Source of the DNA: Crenothrix polyspora
GTDB lineage: Bacteria > Pseudomonadota > Gammaproteobacteria > Methylococcales > Methylomonadaceae
Direction of reading: 5' to 3'
Length of the DNA stretch: 47,375 nucleotides
Assembly: GCF_900163755.1 (NCBI RefSeq)
Contig: NZ_FUKI01000046.1
Coordinates: 1-47,375 of the forward strand
Shown: positions 47,304 through 47,375 of the stretch, piece after piece
How the letters are laid out: each line of letters begins with the position of its first letter
How positions within the stretch are numbered: position 1 is the first letter of the stretch
The notes under the pieces: model-generated
What the model was told of the DNA's origin: nothing
The model's database searches: none
The model's input: the letters and a program-made list of their open reading frames with translations, nothing else
Made by a program: the position numbers and the translations under genes

Positions 47304-47375
47304 GCTTATATCCTCACATTGAGCGGCTATCACCCATAGGAAAGTTGATATATATTTGCTACCGTGGGGCCAAAG

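Noticed and set aside
47304-47375. Possible cobalamin riboswitch upstream of cobU
   Set aside because: The 70 bases available lack the B12-box pattern (GCCACTG); too little sequence is present to judge further upstream.

Overview
The window looks like the chromosome of a gammaproteobacterial (type I) methanotroph, probably of the Methylobacter/Methylomonas group. It carries a full set of genes for a calcium-type, PQQ-dependent methanol dehydrogenase (mxaF, J, G, I, R, S, A, C, K, L, plus mxaD and mxaB). It also carries tetrahydromethanopterin/methanofuran-linked formaldehyde oxidation genes (mch, fae and several cofactor-biosynthesis homologues) and a gammaproteobacterial-style atp operon. 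No particulate methane monooxygenase, XoxF, tRNA, rRNA or CRISPR array is seen here.

Layout. 1-1368: the 3' part of an ISKra4-like transposase gene, its probable IS end, and the truncated tail of a flavodoxin-reductase-type gene that it appears to have cut. 1463-6417: a secreted GH17-like glycosidase, an AT-rich gap with a sigma-54-type promoter, a D-Ala-D-Ala carboxypeptidase with a SPOR-like end, a membrane protein, an MfnE-like kinase and a DUF2959 protein. 6456-13426 (minus): atpIBEFHAGDC with a clear sigma-70 promoter and an intrinsic terminator. 13430-14133: a gap holding a MITE-like element and a long palindrome. 14134-22278: a flavoprotein monooxygenase, a dimethylformamidase-like secreted protein, a MoxR-DUF58-TgpA operon, and a small His/Gly-rich exported protein.

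22370-29643 is the C1-transfer cofactor island: ATP-grasp (Orf17-like), mch, RimK-like ligase (Orf5-like), CitG-like protein (Orf7-like) and fae on the plus strand; a HisA-related gene on the minus strand; then MfnD-like and MfnF-like genes. 29760-35026: a disordered protein with a four-fold repeated motif, a TonB-dependent receptor, and a MoxY/MoxX-like two-component pair. 35046-44548 (minus): the mxa operon, ending with an extra membrane protein. 44857-46069: a second response regulator (mxaB) and mxaD. 46424-46636: a candidate small RNA or leader with its own promoter, hairpins and terminator. The window ends with cobU.

How it works together. Periplasmic MxaFI oxidises methanol and passes electrons to cytochrome cL (MxaG). 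MxaJ and the membrane-associated MxaR/S/A/C/K/L set are assembly and calcium-insertion factors. Formaldehyde is captured by Fae as methylene-H4MPT and processed by Mch. The ATP-grasp, HisA-like, kinase-like and CitG-like genes probably make the methanopterin and methanofuran cofactors. The two response regulators flanking mxa, plus the single kinase, are the likely control of the methanol dehydrogenase genes.

The most unusual items are the unannotated RNA candidate near 46.5 kb, the repeat-motif protein at 29.8 kb, the hairpin covering the mxaD ribosome-binding site, the triple-hairpin spacer after mxaI, and a terminator that doubles as coding sequence for the last residues of the HisA-like protein. 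All functional names come from motif and context reading; no database search was run.
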